DNA of 64,000 bases from Aestuariivivens insulae (lineage in GTDB: Bacteria > Bacteroidota > Bacteroidia > Flavobacteriales > Flavobacteriaceae): NCBI RefSeq assembly GCF_022662195.1, contig NZ_JAKMCS010000006.1, positions 208,471 through 272,470 of the forward strand. The letters run 5' to 3'. Below the pieces are notes generated by a model that ran no database searches, had not been told where the DNA came from, and worked only from the letters and a program-made list of their open reading frames with translations. Shown one piece after another: positions 1-7,374 of this stretch (the stretch's first letter is position 1; the number at the start of each line of letters is the position of its first letter). The position numbers were made by a program, and so were the translations under genes.

Positions 1-471
1 TTCAAGGTCAACATTTATAAATAGATAAGGAATGTTTTTTTTCTCTAATATTTTTGTGATTTGTGTGGTTTCTTTTTTAAATATTGGAGCAATGACAACC
101 CCATCTGGTTCAGATGCTATTAAAGTACCAAAAGTATTTATGTATGAAGCGGCATCGAATTGGTCAAAGCTAAAATTTTCAACAGTGACACCAAACTTTT
201 CGACATTTTCCTGTGCGTTTTGTGTACCCATCAAAGGAGCTTTCCAAAAGGTGTTTTCCTCATCATATTGAGGGAGTAAGGTGGCAATTTTAAGTTTTTT
301 GTTAAGTGCCAATGAGCTGGCAATCTTATTGGTCTTAAAATTGTACTTTTTTATAATGGCATTAACCTTTTCGGCTGTCTTTTTTGAAACCCCATCACGT
401 TTGTGGAGAACCCTATCTACGGTTCCGGCTGAAACGCCAGCTTCTTTAGCTATGTCATTTATGGTAATCAT
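1..471 (-). CDS. LacI-family transcriptional regulator, 3' part outside window
   Basis: The first 157 codons are visible; the C-terminus lies beyond the window start. The N-terminus carries a LacI-type helix-turn-helix (INDIAKEAGVSAGTVDRVL, about residues 4-22), a hinge helix region near residues 48-58 (KIASSLALNK), then the start of a periplasmic-binding-protein-like effector domain (KIATLLPQYDEENTFWKAP). The ATG at 471 is chosen because the HTH begins directly after it, as is usual in the family. It is divergent from the uronate operon and faces a promoter with an inverted repeat at 577-590, so it probably represses that operon until a uronate-derived inducer binds. The inducer is not deducible from the sequence. 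Confidence 0.9.
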   Translation of the reverse strand, partial: MITINDIAKEAGVSAGTVDRVLHKRDGVSKKTAEKVNAIIKKYNFKTNKIASSLALNKKLKIATLLPQYDEENTFWKAPLMGTQNAQENVEKFGVTVENFSFDQFDAASYINTFGTLIASEPDGVVIAPIFKKETTQITKILEKKNIPYLFINVDLE

Positions 472-544
472 TCGTACTTAATTAACAATGTTGGCAACTT
501 TCGTAGCATGATATGTCTTAAGGACTTTACGAATCAATGGTAAA

Positions 545-576
545 TTGTAGTAAAATCATTTTTTATACTATATTTG
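545..576 (+). promoter_or_regulatory. Bacteroidota-type promoter of the uronate operon
   Basis: TTG at 545-547 and TATATTTG at 569-576 (a perfect TAnnTTTG -7 element) are separated by 21 bases, matching the Bacteroidota housekeeping sigma consensus. Transcription would start about 6-8 bases downstream, inside the inverted repeat at 577-590. This makes the upstream ATG/GTG candidates near 578 impossible as translation starts and supports the ATG at 620. Confidence 0.7.
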
Positions 577-590
577 CGTGTGCGAACACG
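577..590. promoter_or_regulatory. Probable LacI-family operator
   Basis: CGTGTGCGAACACG has perfect 5-base inverted arms (CGTGT/ACACG) around GCGA. It begins right after the -7 element, so a bound repressor would cover the transcription start. It is the only clear inverted repeat between the divergent regulator and the operon. Confidence 0.6.
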
Positions 591-619
591 AAACAAAAAT
601 ACAAATAAACAAAAAAATA

Positions 620-1435
620 ATGAATTCACTTTTTAATATTAAGGATCATGTCATTTTAGTTACGGGCGCTTGTGGCGTGTTGGGAGGAAGTATTGCCGAG
701 TATTTATTGAAAAAAGAAGCCATAGTAGTGCTTTTGCATTATAAAGAAGACCCTTTAGTGGCAGCAGTAGAAGATTTAAAACACAAAGGATATCGTGCAG
801 ACGGATTTGTTTGTAATGTGTTGGATGAAAATAGTTTAAGGGCTACATGCGAGCAAATTGTATCAAAGTACCAAAGGATAGATGTGCTTATCAATGCAGC
901 AGGTGGTAACAGGCCAGGGGCGACCATTGGAGAAGATCAAACCATATTTGATCTGAAAATGGAGGATTTCAAGGCTGTTACCGATTTAAATTTAAACGGA
1001 ACGGTGATCCCTTCAATCGTTTTTGGTGAAGTCATGGCCAAACAAAAGAAGGGGGTTATTATAAATTATTCGTCAATGGCTGTAGATCGTGCTATAACTA
1101 GGGTGGCTGGATATTCTGCAGCAAAAGCAGCCATGGAGAACTTTACCCGTTGGATGGCTGTTGAGATGGCTACAAAGTACGGTGATGGTATTAGGGTGAA
1201 TGCTATAGCGCCCGGGTTTTTTATCGGTAATCAAAACAGGCGTTTGCTAACCAATGAAGATGGTTCCTATACACAACGGGGTAACGATATTGTACGGAAT
1301 ACACCAATGAAACGCTTTGGTGAAGCAGATGAATTGCATGGCGCTGTTCAATTTTTGTGTAGTGAGGCCTCTAAATTTATAACCGGGGCTGTTATACCAA
1401 TAGATGGAGGATTTAGTGCTTTTAGTGGGGTTTAA
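620..1435 (+). CDS. SDR-family oxidoreductase, probable fructuronate (mannonate) reductase
   Basis: A 271-residue classical short-chain dehydrogenase. It has the Rossmann motif TGACGVLGG near residue 15, NAAGG near residue 92, and a catalytic Ser (NYSSM, about 150) and YxxxK (YSAAK, about 165). The C-terminus ends in the usual IPIDGGFSAF. It is the first gene of an operon with mannonate dehydratase and uronate isomerase. The missing step of the glucuronate pathway is D-fructuronate to D-mannonate, which in Bacteroidota is often done by an SDR instead of the long-chain UxuB, so that role is inferred from context. Start at 620 rather than 578 because the -7 element and operator end at 590. Substrate specificity is unproven. 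Confidence 0.85.
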   Translation: MNSLFNIKDHVILVTGACGVLGGSIAEYLLKKEAIVVLLHYKEDPLVAAVEDLKHKGYRADGFVCNVLDENSLRATCEQIVSKYQRIDVLINAAGGNRPGATIGEDQTIFDLKMEDFKAVTDLNLNGTVIPSIVFGEVMAKQKKGVIINYSSMAVDRAITRVAGYSAAKAAMENFTRWMAVEMATKYGDGIRVNAIAPGFFIGNQNRRLLTNEDGSYTQRGNDIVRNTPMKRFGEADELHGAVQFLCSEASKFITGAVIPIDGGFSAFSGV

Positions 1436-1452
1436 TTAATTATTGAAAAAGA

Positions 1453-2616
1453 ATGAAAGAGACTTTTAGGTGGTATGGTGTAAAGGATACCGTAAGTTTA
1501 TCTGATATCAAACAAGCAGGAACAACAGGTGTGGTAACTGCATTACATCATATACAAAATGGTGAGATCTGGGAAATAGATGAAATCTTAAAGGTGAAAC
1601 GTGCTGTAGAGGATGCGGGGTTAGAATGGTCTTTTATTGAAAGTATTCCCATTCATGAAAGCATAAAACTAAGAAAGGGAGATTATTTACAACGTATTGA
1701 AAACTATAAGCAAAGTATCATCAATGTAGCCCAATGTGGTATTAAGCATGTGTGTTATAATTTTATGCCTGTGCTGGATTGGACCAGAACGCATCTGTTT
1801 TGGGAGTTGGAGGATGGGAGTACAGCTTTGCGTTTTGATAAGGTAGATATGGCTGTTTTTGAATGTCATATTATAGCATTAAATGGAAGTGAGGAAGCAT
1901 ATTCCGAAGAAGTTCTAAAAAAAGCAGAAGAACGGTTTTCCAAAATGACGCCAGAGGAAAAACAGCGACTGGAAGATGGCGTGTTAAAAGGCTTGCCAGG
2001 TACAGTAGACGATCTTACGATTCCAGAATTTAAAGAAATGATCGCGCAATACGATGGTGTTACGCATCAAGATTTAAAAGCAAATTTATCTTACTTTTTA
2101 AATCAGGTAATACCAGTGGCCGAAGCACATGGCGTTAAAATGGCCATTCATCCAGATGATCCACCTTTCGATATTATGGGCTTGCCCAGGATTATAAAAT
2201 CGGAAAAGGACTTAGAGGATTTGGTGAATTTTATTGATAGCCCTTCCAACGGCATCACATTTTGTACGGGCTCATTAGGGGCCAATCCAGAAAATGACCT
2301 TCCTGCTATGATTGAGAAATTTGGAGATCGAATCCATTTTCTGCATTTACGTAACGTAAAGCGCGAAAGTGATGGAAGTTTTTATGAAGATAACCATTTG
2401 GAAGGTTCATCCGATATGTATGATATTGTCAAAGCGGTTCTAAAACTAGAAAAACGCAGAGGTGTGTCATTACCAATGCGACCGGATCATGGACATCAAA
2501 TGCTTGACGATTTGAAAAAGGATACCATACCCGGTTACTCCGCTATAGGAAGATTACGCGGTCTTGCAGAAATACGCGGATTGGCATTGGGAATTAAAAG
2601 GAGTTTAGATCTGTAG
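1453..2616 (+). CDS. uxuA: Mannonate dehydratase
   Basis: A 387-residue protein of the UxuA TIM-barrel family, full length. It dehydrates D-mannonate to 2-keto-3-deoxygluconate. Recognisable family blocks are the N-terminal RWYGVKDTVSLSDIKQAGTT, the metal-site region KMAIHPDDPPF (about residues 230-240), FCTGSLGANPENDLP and MRPDHGHQML near residue 340. It starts 17 bases after the SDR gene and is followed by uxaC 33 bases downstream, so it sits inside the operon. No kdgK or KDPG aldolase gene follows in the window, so the last steps must be encoded elsewhere. Confidence 0.95.
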   Translation: MKETFRWYGVKDTVSLSDIKQAGTTGVVTALHHIQNGEIWEIDEILKVKRAVEDAGLEWSFIESIPIHESIKLRKGDYLQRIENYKQSIINVAQCGIKHVCYNFMPVLDWTRTHLFWELEDGSTALRFDKVDMAVFECHIIALNGSEEAYSEEVLKKAEERFSKMTPEEKQRLEDGVLKGLPGTVDDLTIPEFKEMIAQYDGVTHQDLKANLSYFLNQVIPVAEAHGVKMAIHPDDPPFDIMGLPRIIKSEKDLEDLVNFIDSPSNGITFCTGSLGANPENDLPAMIEKFGDRIHFLHLRNVKRESDGSFYEDNHLEGSSDMYDIVKAVLKLEKRRGVSLPMRPDHGHQMLDDLKKDTIPGYSAIGRLRGLAEIRGLALGIKRSLDL

Positions 2617-2649
2617 CCCAAAACTAAAAAGAACCATAAATAACAATAA

Positions 2650-4062
2650 ATGGCCCAAATAAATTCAAACGCTTTTATAACTGATAATTTTTTGTTGCAA
2701 TCCAAGGAGGCCGAGGTGTTATATCACCAGTATGCTAAGGATATGCCTATTATAGATTACCATAACCATTTATCGGCTAAGGAAATTGCAGAAGATAAAC
2801 CTATAGGCAATATCACTAAGGCTTGGTTGGCTGGCGATCATTATAAATGGCGGGCTATGAGAGCGAATGGTGTTGAAGAAACCTTTATTACCGGACCGGC
2901 ATCTTTGGACGAGAAATTCCTAAAATGGGCAGAAACGGTGCCTTATACGCTTCGAAATCCTTTGTTCCATTGGACACAGTTAGAATTGAAGCGCTACTTC
3001 GGTATCGATGCTATTTTACAATTGGATACCGCTAAGGAAATTTATGAAAAGGCAAATGCAGTTTTGGCATCCAAAACACCAGCGCAATTATTGAAAGATA
3101 TGAATGTTGAATTGGTCTGTACTACAGATGATCCATCCGATACATTAGAATATCACAAACAAATAGCTAAAGGCAATTTTTTTACAAAAGTGTTGCCTAC
3201 ATTCCGTCCCGATGAATTGTTTTTTATTGGCCAGTCTAGATATGTAAGCTATTTAAAAAAGCTGGAAGCCTGCGTGGCATTTTCCATAGATAGTCTTTCA
3301 GATTTATTAAAAGCCATTGATAGCCGGATAGCTTATTTTCATGACCATGGTTGTCGATTGAGTGATTATGGAATTGGGGATGCTATTGATTTTATTGAAG
3401 CAACAGAGGGCGAAGTTACCGCTGTTTTTGATAAGTTTTTAAAGGGAGTAACATTATCTAATACTGAAGTTAATAAATATAGAAGTTATTTGTTGTTGCA
3501 CTTAGGAAAGCAATACCACAAAAGAAATTGGGTGCAACAATACCATTTGGGAGCTTTAAGAGATAATAATAGTCGATTGAAAGAACAGGTTGGAGCCGAT
3601 GTTGGATGCGATTCTATTGCAGACTACCCTTGGGCCACAGCAATGTCCAGGTTGTTCAATGCGTTGGATGCTACAGACCAATTGGCAAAAACTGTTACCT
3701 ATAATTTAAATCCATCACAAAATGAAGTCTTTGCAACCATGATGGGGAATTTTAGTGAAGGCGGTGTGCCTGGAAAAATGCAATGGGGCTCCGGTTGGTG
3801 GTTTTTAGACCAGAAAGACGGGATCGAAAAGCAATTAAACACTTTGTCCAATATGGGTCTATTAAGCAGATTTGTAGGGATGTTAACCGATAGCCGAAGC
3901 TTTCTGTCCTTCCCAAGACACGAGTATTTCAGGCGTATATTATGTAATTTGATTGCTGAAGATATAAACAAAAGGTTAGTGCCAAATGATATGGTATTTT
4001 TAGGAAAAATGATACAGGATATTTGTTACAATAATGCGGTAAACTATTTTGAATTCAATTAG
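2650..4062 (+). CDS. uxaC: Glucuronate isomerase
   Basis: A 470-residue UxaC of the metal-dependent amidohydrolase superfamily, usual length. The metal-binding motif DYHNHL is near residue 37, and the family blocks CTTDDP (about 158), TFRPDE (about 180), HLGALRDNNSR and MGNFSEGG are present. It converts D-glucuronate to D-fructuronate (or galacturonate to tagaturonate). Its stop codon at 4060-4062 is one base from the start of the TRAP binding protein, which implies translational coupling of catabolism and uptake. Confidence 0.95.
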   Translation: MAQINSNAFITDNFLLQSKEAEVLYHQYAKDMPIIDYHNHLSAKEIAEDKPIGNITKAWLAGDHYKWRAMRANGVEETFITGPASLDEKFLKWAETVPYTLRNPLFHWTQLELKRYFGIDAILQLDTAKEIYEKANAVLASKTPAQLLKDMNVELVCTTDDPSDTLEYHKQIAKGNFFTKVLPTFRPDELFFIGQSRYVSYLKKLEACVAFSIDSLSDLLKAIDSRIAYFHDHGCRLSDYGIGDAIDFIEATEGEVTAVFDKFLKGVTLSNTEVNKYRSYLLLHLGKQYHKRNWVQQYHLGALRDNNSRLKEQVGADVGCDSIADYPWATAMSRLFNALDATDQLAKTVTYNLNPSQNEVFATMMGNFSEGGVPGKMQWGSGWWFLDQKDGIEKQLNTLSNMGLLSRFVGMLTDSRSFLSFPRHEYFRRILCNLIAEDINKRLVPNDMVFLGKMIQDICYNNAVNYFEFN

Positions 4063-4063
4063 T

Positions 4064-5041
4064 ATGATACGATATAAAGCACTAATTATAACAGTTCTCT
4101 TATTTGGCCTTTGGTCCTGTAAAAAGGAATCGGGAACAAAAATGATGTATTTGGCCCATAGTTTACCACAAACACACCCTGTTCATAAAGGTATTTTAAA
4201 GTTTCAGGAAGCACTGCACAAGAAGTCGGATGGAAAACTGAAAGTTAAGATTTTTCCAGATGGTCAATTAGGATCCGAACGGGAAGTGCTGGAGTTGCTA
4301 CAAATAGGAAGTGTGGCCATTACTAAAGTAAGTGCTGCGACCTTGTCTAATTTTGTGCCGGAATATAATGTGCTAGGCATTCCCTATTTATTTCGGGATA
4401 AAGCACATCAGTTTGGTGTGTTGGAAGGGCCAATAGGAAAGTCGATCTTGGAAAAAGGAAGTAAATTCTGGTTACGGGGCTTGTGTTATTACGATGCAGG
4501 GAGCCGGAGTTTTTATACCAAGGATAAAGCCATACGAACCCCCGAGGATTTAAAGGGATTAAAGATACGGGTAATGAACAATCAAATGGCCATTAATATG
4601 GTTAATGCCTTGGGAGGATCGGCGACACCATTAGCCTATGGCGAGTTATATACGGCTATACAACAAGGTGTTGTTGATGGGGCGGAAAACAATCCGCCTT
4701 CTTTTGTGTCTTCCAATCATTATGAAGTAAGTAAATACTATACTCTAGATCAGCATTCGGCGGTGCCAGATGTACTCATTATGGGGACGAAATATTGGGA
4801 TAAATTATCAGATGAAGAAAAGCAATGGGTGGAAGCGGCAGCGGCAGAATCTTCAGAGGCACAGAAACAATATTGGAATGAATCTGTTGCCGAATCCATG
4901 CAAAAAGCAAAAGATAATGGTGTTGAAATCATTATTCCCGATAAATCATTGTTTGCCGAACAATCGAAATCTGTTTTGGAAACCTTCGAAAAGGAATACC
5001 CCGATATGGCAGATCTAGTACATCAAATAAAAGCACAATAA
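4064..5041 (+). CDS. dctP: TRAP transporter substrate-binding protein DctP, lipoprotein
   Basis: About 325 residues. A hydrophobic signal segment is followed by a lipobox-like LWSC, so the protein is probably anchored in the membrane as a lipoprotein, as is common for Bacteroidota binding proteins. Family blocks include AHSLPQTHPVHKG, FPDGQLGSEREVLELLQIG, PEDLKGLKIRVMNN and AIQQGVVDGAENNP, the last being the hallmark DctP signature. The ATG at 4064 is preferred over 4049 because it lies just past the uxaC stop and gives a proper signal peptide. With dctQ and dctM it forms a TRAP importer, presumably for uronates given the operon. Confidence 0.92.
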   Translation: MIRYKALIITVLLFGLWSCKKESGTKMMYLAHSLPQTHPVHKGILKFQEALHKKSDGKLKVKIFPDGQLGSEREVLELLQIGSVAITKVSAATLSNFVPEYNVLGIPYLFRDKAHQFGVLEGPIGKSILEKGSKFWLRGLCYYDAGSRSFYTKDKAIRTPEDLKGLKIRVMNNQMAINMVNALGGSATPLAYGELYTAIQQGVVDGAENNPPSFVSSNHYEVSKYYTLDQHSAVPDVLIMGTKYWDKLSDEEKQWVEAAAAESSEAQKQYWNESVAESMQKAKDNGVEIIIPDKSLFAEQSKSVLETFEKEYPDMADLVHQIKAQ

Positions 5042-5043
5042 CT

Positions 5044-5535
5044 ATGAAGCAAATAGATTCGTTATTCAATAAGATAAATCGCCTAATCGAAGTTTTCCTG
5101 ATTGGTATTTTTGGTCTTTTGGTGGTAGATGTATTGTGGCAGGTTTTTTCACGCTATATTCTAAAGGCTTCATTTTCGTGGACTGAAGAGTTGGCAAGGT
5201 TTTCCCTAATTTGGCTGTCCATTCTTGGAGCTGCTTATTTAAATGCAAAGCGAGCGCATTTGTCAATGGATTTTGTATATCAAAAGCTTTCAGAAAAAAA
5301 TAGAAAGAAAGTACTGCTCATTGTTGAAGTGCTCATTTTTTTATTTGCTGCAATTGTTATGTTAGGAGGAGGCATTAACCTGGTGTATATTACATTGCAC
5401 CTCGACCAACTTTCAGGAACTTTACAGGTGCCCTTGGGCTATGTTTATGCTGTTTTGCCCTTTAGCGGATTTCTAATTATGTGTTTTTCAATATATCACA
5501 TGTCAAAAATTTATACGAACCAACTAGTCGATTAA
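5044..5535 (+). CDS. dctQ: TRAP transporter small membrane subunit DctQ
   Basis: A 163-residue protein with four predicted membrane segments, typical of DctQ. The family motif FSWTEELARFSLIWLSILG lies near residues 40-60, followed by RAHLSMDF. It begins 2 bases after dctP and ends 2 bases before dctM. DctQ bridges the periplasmic binding protein and the large DctM channel subunit. Confidence 0.93.
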   Translation: MKQIDSLFNKINRLIEVFLIGIFGLLVVDVLWQVFSRYILKASFSWTEELARFSLIWLSILGAAYLNAKRAHLSMDFVYQKLSEKNRKKVLLIVEVLIFLFAAIVMLGGGINLVYITLHLDQLSGTLQVPLGYVYAVLPFSGFLIMCFSIYHMSKIYTNQLVD

Positions 5536-5537
5536 TT

Positions 5538-6842
5538 ATGAGCATTGAAGTTATAAGTATATTAGTTCTGTTTTTAAGCTTTTTTGTACTACTGCTGCTA
5601 AAGGTGCCAGTAGCTTATAGTATTGGGATTTCAACCACTATTAGCCTATTGTTAAATATAGATCGATTGCCGGGGTTAACTACCATTGCACAACGCATGA
5701 CGACTGGGATTGATAGCTTTGCATTGCTGGCCATTCCGTTTTTTGTGTTGGCTGGTGAGATAATGAAACGCGGTGGGATAGCTAACAGACTTATAAATTT
5801 TGCAAAATCGCTGGTGTCAAGTCTGCCAGGTGGTTTGGCTTATGTGAATATATTAGCCTCTATGTTGTTTGGAGCCATTTCAGGGTCGGCGCTGGCAGCG
5901 ACTTCTGCCATAGGAAGTATTATGACCGATAGAATGGAGGAAGAAGGTTTGCCAAGATCTTTTAGCGCATCGGTAAACATCACCTCTTCAACAACAGGCT
6001 TATTGATACCGCCGAGTAATATTTTAATTGTTTTCGCTCTGGCAAGTGGCGGCTCGGCATCGGTTGCGGCATTGTTTATTGCGGGATATTTGCCGGGAAT
6101 TTTATTAGGCCTTGCGCTAATGGGCTATGTTGCGTTTGTTGCCATAAAAAGAGATTTTGTAAAGGGAACACGAGCCAGTTTTTCTGAAGTTTGGGGGTAT
6201 TTTAGTAAGGCCTTATTTAGTTTATTGCTGCTGGTAGTGGTTGTAGGAGGAATAGTGGCCGGAATTTTTACAGCTACCGAAGCGTCTGTTATTGCTGTTT
6301 TGTATGCCGCCGTTTTAGCATTGATTTATGGTGATGTGAGCACTAAAGATTTTCCGGATATTTTGCTTACAAGTGCCAAAACTACGGCGGTGGTTATGTT
6401 TTTAATATGCACCTCTATGGCCATGTCCTGGTTGTTTTCTTTTGAAAGCATACCAGAATTAATGAGTAACTTCCTATTAAGTCAGTTTAGTAACAAGTTT
6501 GCCATATTTTTAGTAATAAATATAGTGTTATTGGTAGTGGGAACTTTTATGGACATGACCCCAGCAGTGCTAATATTTACCCCAATTTTCTTGCCAGTTG
6601 TAGTAGCATTGGGGATGGAGCCTGTGCACTTTGGAATTGTAATGGTACTTAATCTCTGCATTGGTTTGTGTACGCCTCCTGTTGGAACTATTCTCTTTGT
6701 AGGAAGTGGTATTGCCAATATATCGGTTACTCAAGTTATAAAACCGTTGATTCCTTTTTTAATAATTATGGTCATTGTATTGTTGTTGATAACCTTTATT
6801 CCTGAAATATCCCTGTTTTTACCACGATTGTTTGACCTATAA
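5538..6842 (+). CDS. dctM: TRAP transporter large permease DctM
   Basis: A 434-residue polytopic protein of the DctM family with about 12 hydrophobic segments. Signatures include FALLAIPFFVLAGEIM, MLFGAISGSALAATSAIG and MDMTPAVLIFTPIFLPV, and the C-terminal GLCTPPVGTILF. The start MSIEVIS at 5538 is preferred over the upstream 5481 codon, which lies inside dctQ. It catalyses ion-coupled substrate uptake. It is the last gene of the operon; no SusCD pair or lyase follows, so this cluster handles monomer uptake and catabolism only. Confidence 0.95.
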   Translation: MSIEVISILVLFLSFFVLLLLKVPVAYSIGISTTISLLLNIDRLPGLTTIAQRMTTGIDSFALLAIPFFVLAGEIMKRGGIANRLINFAKSLVSSLPGGLAYVNILASMLFGAISGSALAATSAIGSIMTDRMEEEGLPRSFSASVNITSSTTGLLIPPSNILIVFALASGGSASVAALFIAGYLPGILLGLALMGYVAFVAIKRDFVKGTRASFSEVWGYFSKALFSLLLLVVVVGGIVAGIFTATEASVIAVLYAAVLALIYGDVSTKDFPDILLTSAKTTAVVMFLICTSMAMSWLFSFESIPELMSNFLLSQFSNKFAIFLVINIVLLVVGTFMDMTPAVLIFTPIFLPVVVALGMEPVHFGIVMVLNLCIGLCTPPVGTILFVGSGIANISVTQVIKPLIPFLIIMVIVLLLITFIPEISLFLPRLFDL

Positions 6843-6896
6843 GTGTAACAAGTAGTAATTAATAGTTATTAGGATTTGATTATTGATGTTAAAATC

Positions 6897-7277
6897 TTAA
6901 TTGGTTATTAATTTCACCTCTTTTAAAAAAGCATATAAGTTATTTGCTGTTGCAAAGCAGGTATTAACTTTGGAAACTTCTGTACAATACTTGGAGTCGA
7001 TTTCGTGGTGTGTACAATTCAAATCGGAAAAATCCAATTTCTCGAAATCTTTATTTACCTTTTTACATTCTTTTAACAACTGATTTATTGTTATGAAAGG
7101 CGTAGTGTCTATGCCATTTTTGTACAAATAGCCTTTTAAAAAATTCATAATGGCAAATTGCGAGTTTTTGCAAACAGAATAAGGTACAATATCCTCTTCG
7201 GGTCTATATAATTCTTTATTTGCTTTGTTTAAGCTTTGAAAAGCTCTGTCGAATAAGGCGTTGGCTTCATTTTTCAT
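6897..7277 (-). CDS. HEPN domain-containing protein
   Basis: A 126-residue, mostly helical protein. The N-terminal pattern (ALFDRAFQSLNKANKELY...SVCKNSQ) and the hydrophobic helices fit the HEPN family found near nucleotidyltransferases or as stand-alone proteins in Flavobacteriia. The usual RxxxxH ribonuclease motif is not evident, so an active RNase role is not supported. No MNT nucleotidyltransferase partner adjoins it. It converges with the uronate operon and is followed upstream by a perfect palindrome. The family call is from pattern recognition and is moderate. Confidence 0.6.
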   Translation of the reverse strand: MKNEANALFDRAFQSLNKANKELYRPEEDIVPYSVCKNSQFAIMNFLKGYLYKNGIDTTPFITINQLLKECKKVNKDFEKLDFSDLNCTHHEIDSKYCTEVSKVNTCFATANNLYAFLKEVKLITN

Positions 7278-7304
7278 GACATTAAATTTTAAATTTTAGT
7301 TTTT

Positions 7305-7342
7305 GGTTGCCCCCGAACATTATATAATGTTCGGGGGCAACC
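7305..7342. repeat. Perfect 38-base palindrome between nifJ and the HEPN gene
   Basis: Two 19-base halves (7305-7323 and 7324-7342) are exact reverse complements: GGTTGCCCCCGAACATTAT and its complement. It follows the nifJ stop on the minus strand, so it may end nifJ transcription, but no T-run follows it in either direction, unlike the other terminators in this window. Confidence 0.85.
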
Positions 7343-7374
7343 ATATCAATAGTTGTAACAGAAGTAGACTTGTG

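Noticed and set aside
578..619. Longer N-terminus for the SDR gene
   Set aside because: The -7 element and operator occupy 569-590, so the extra codons would lie at or before the transcription start.
6897..7277. HEPN-MNT toxin-antitoxin pair
   Set aside because: No nucleotidyltransferase partner and no clear RxxxxH motif near this gene.
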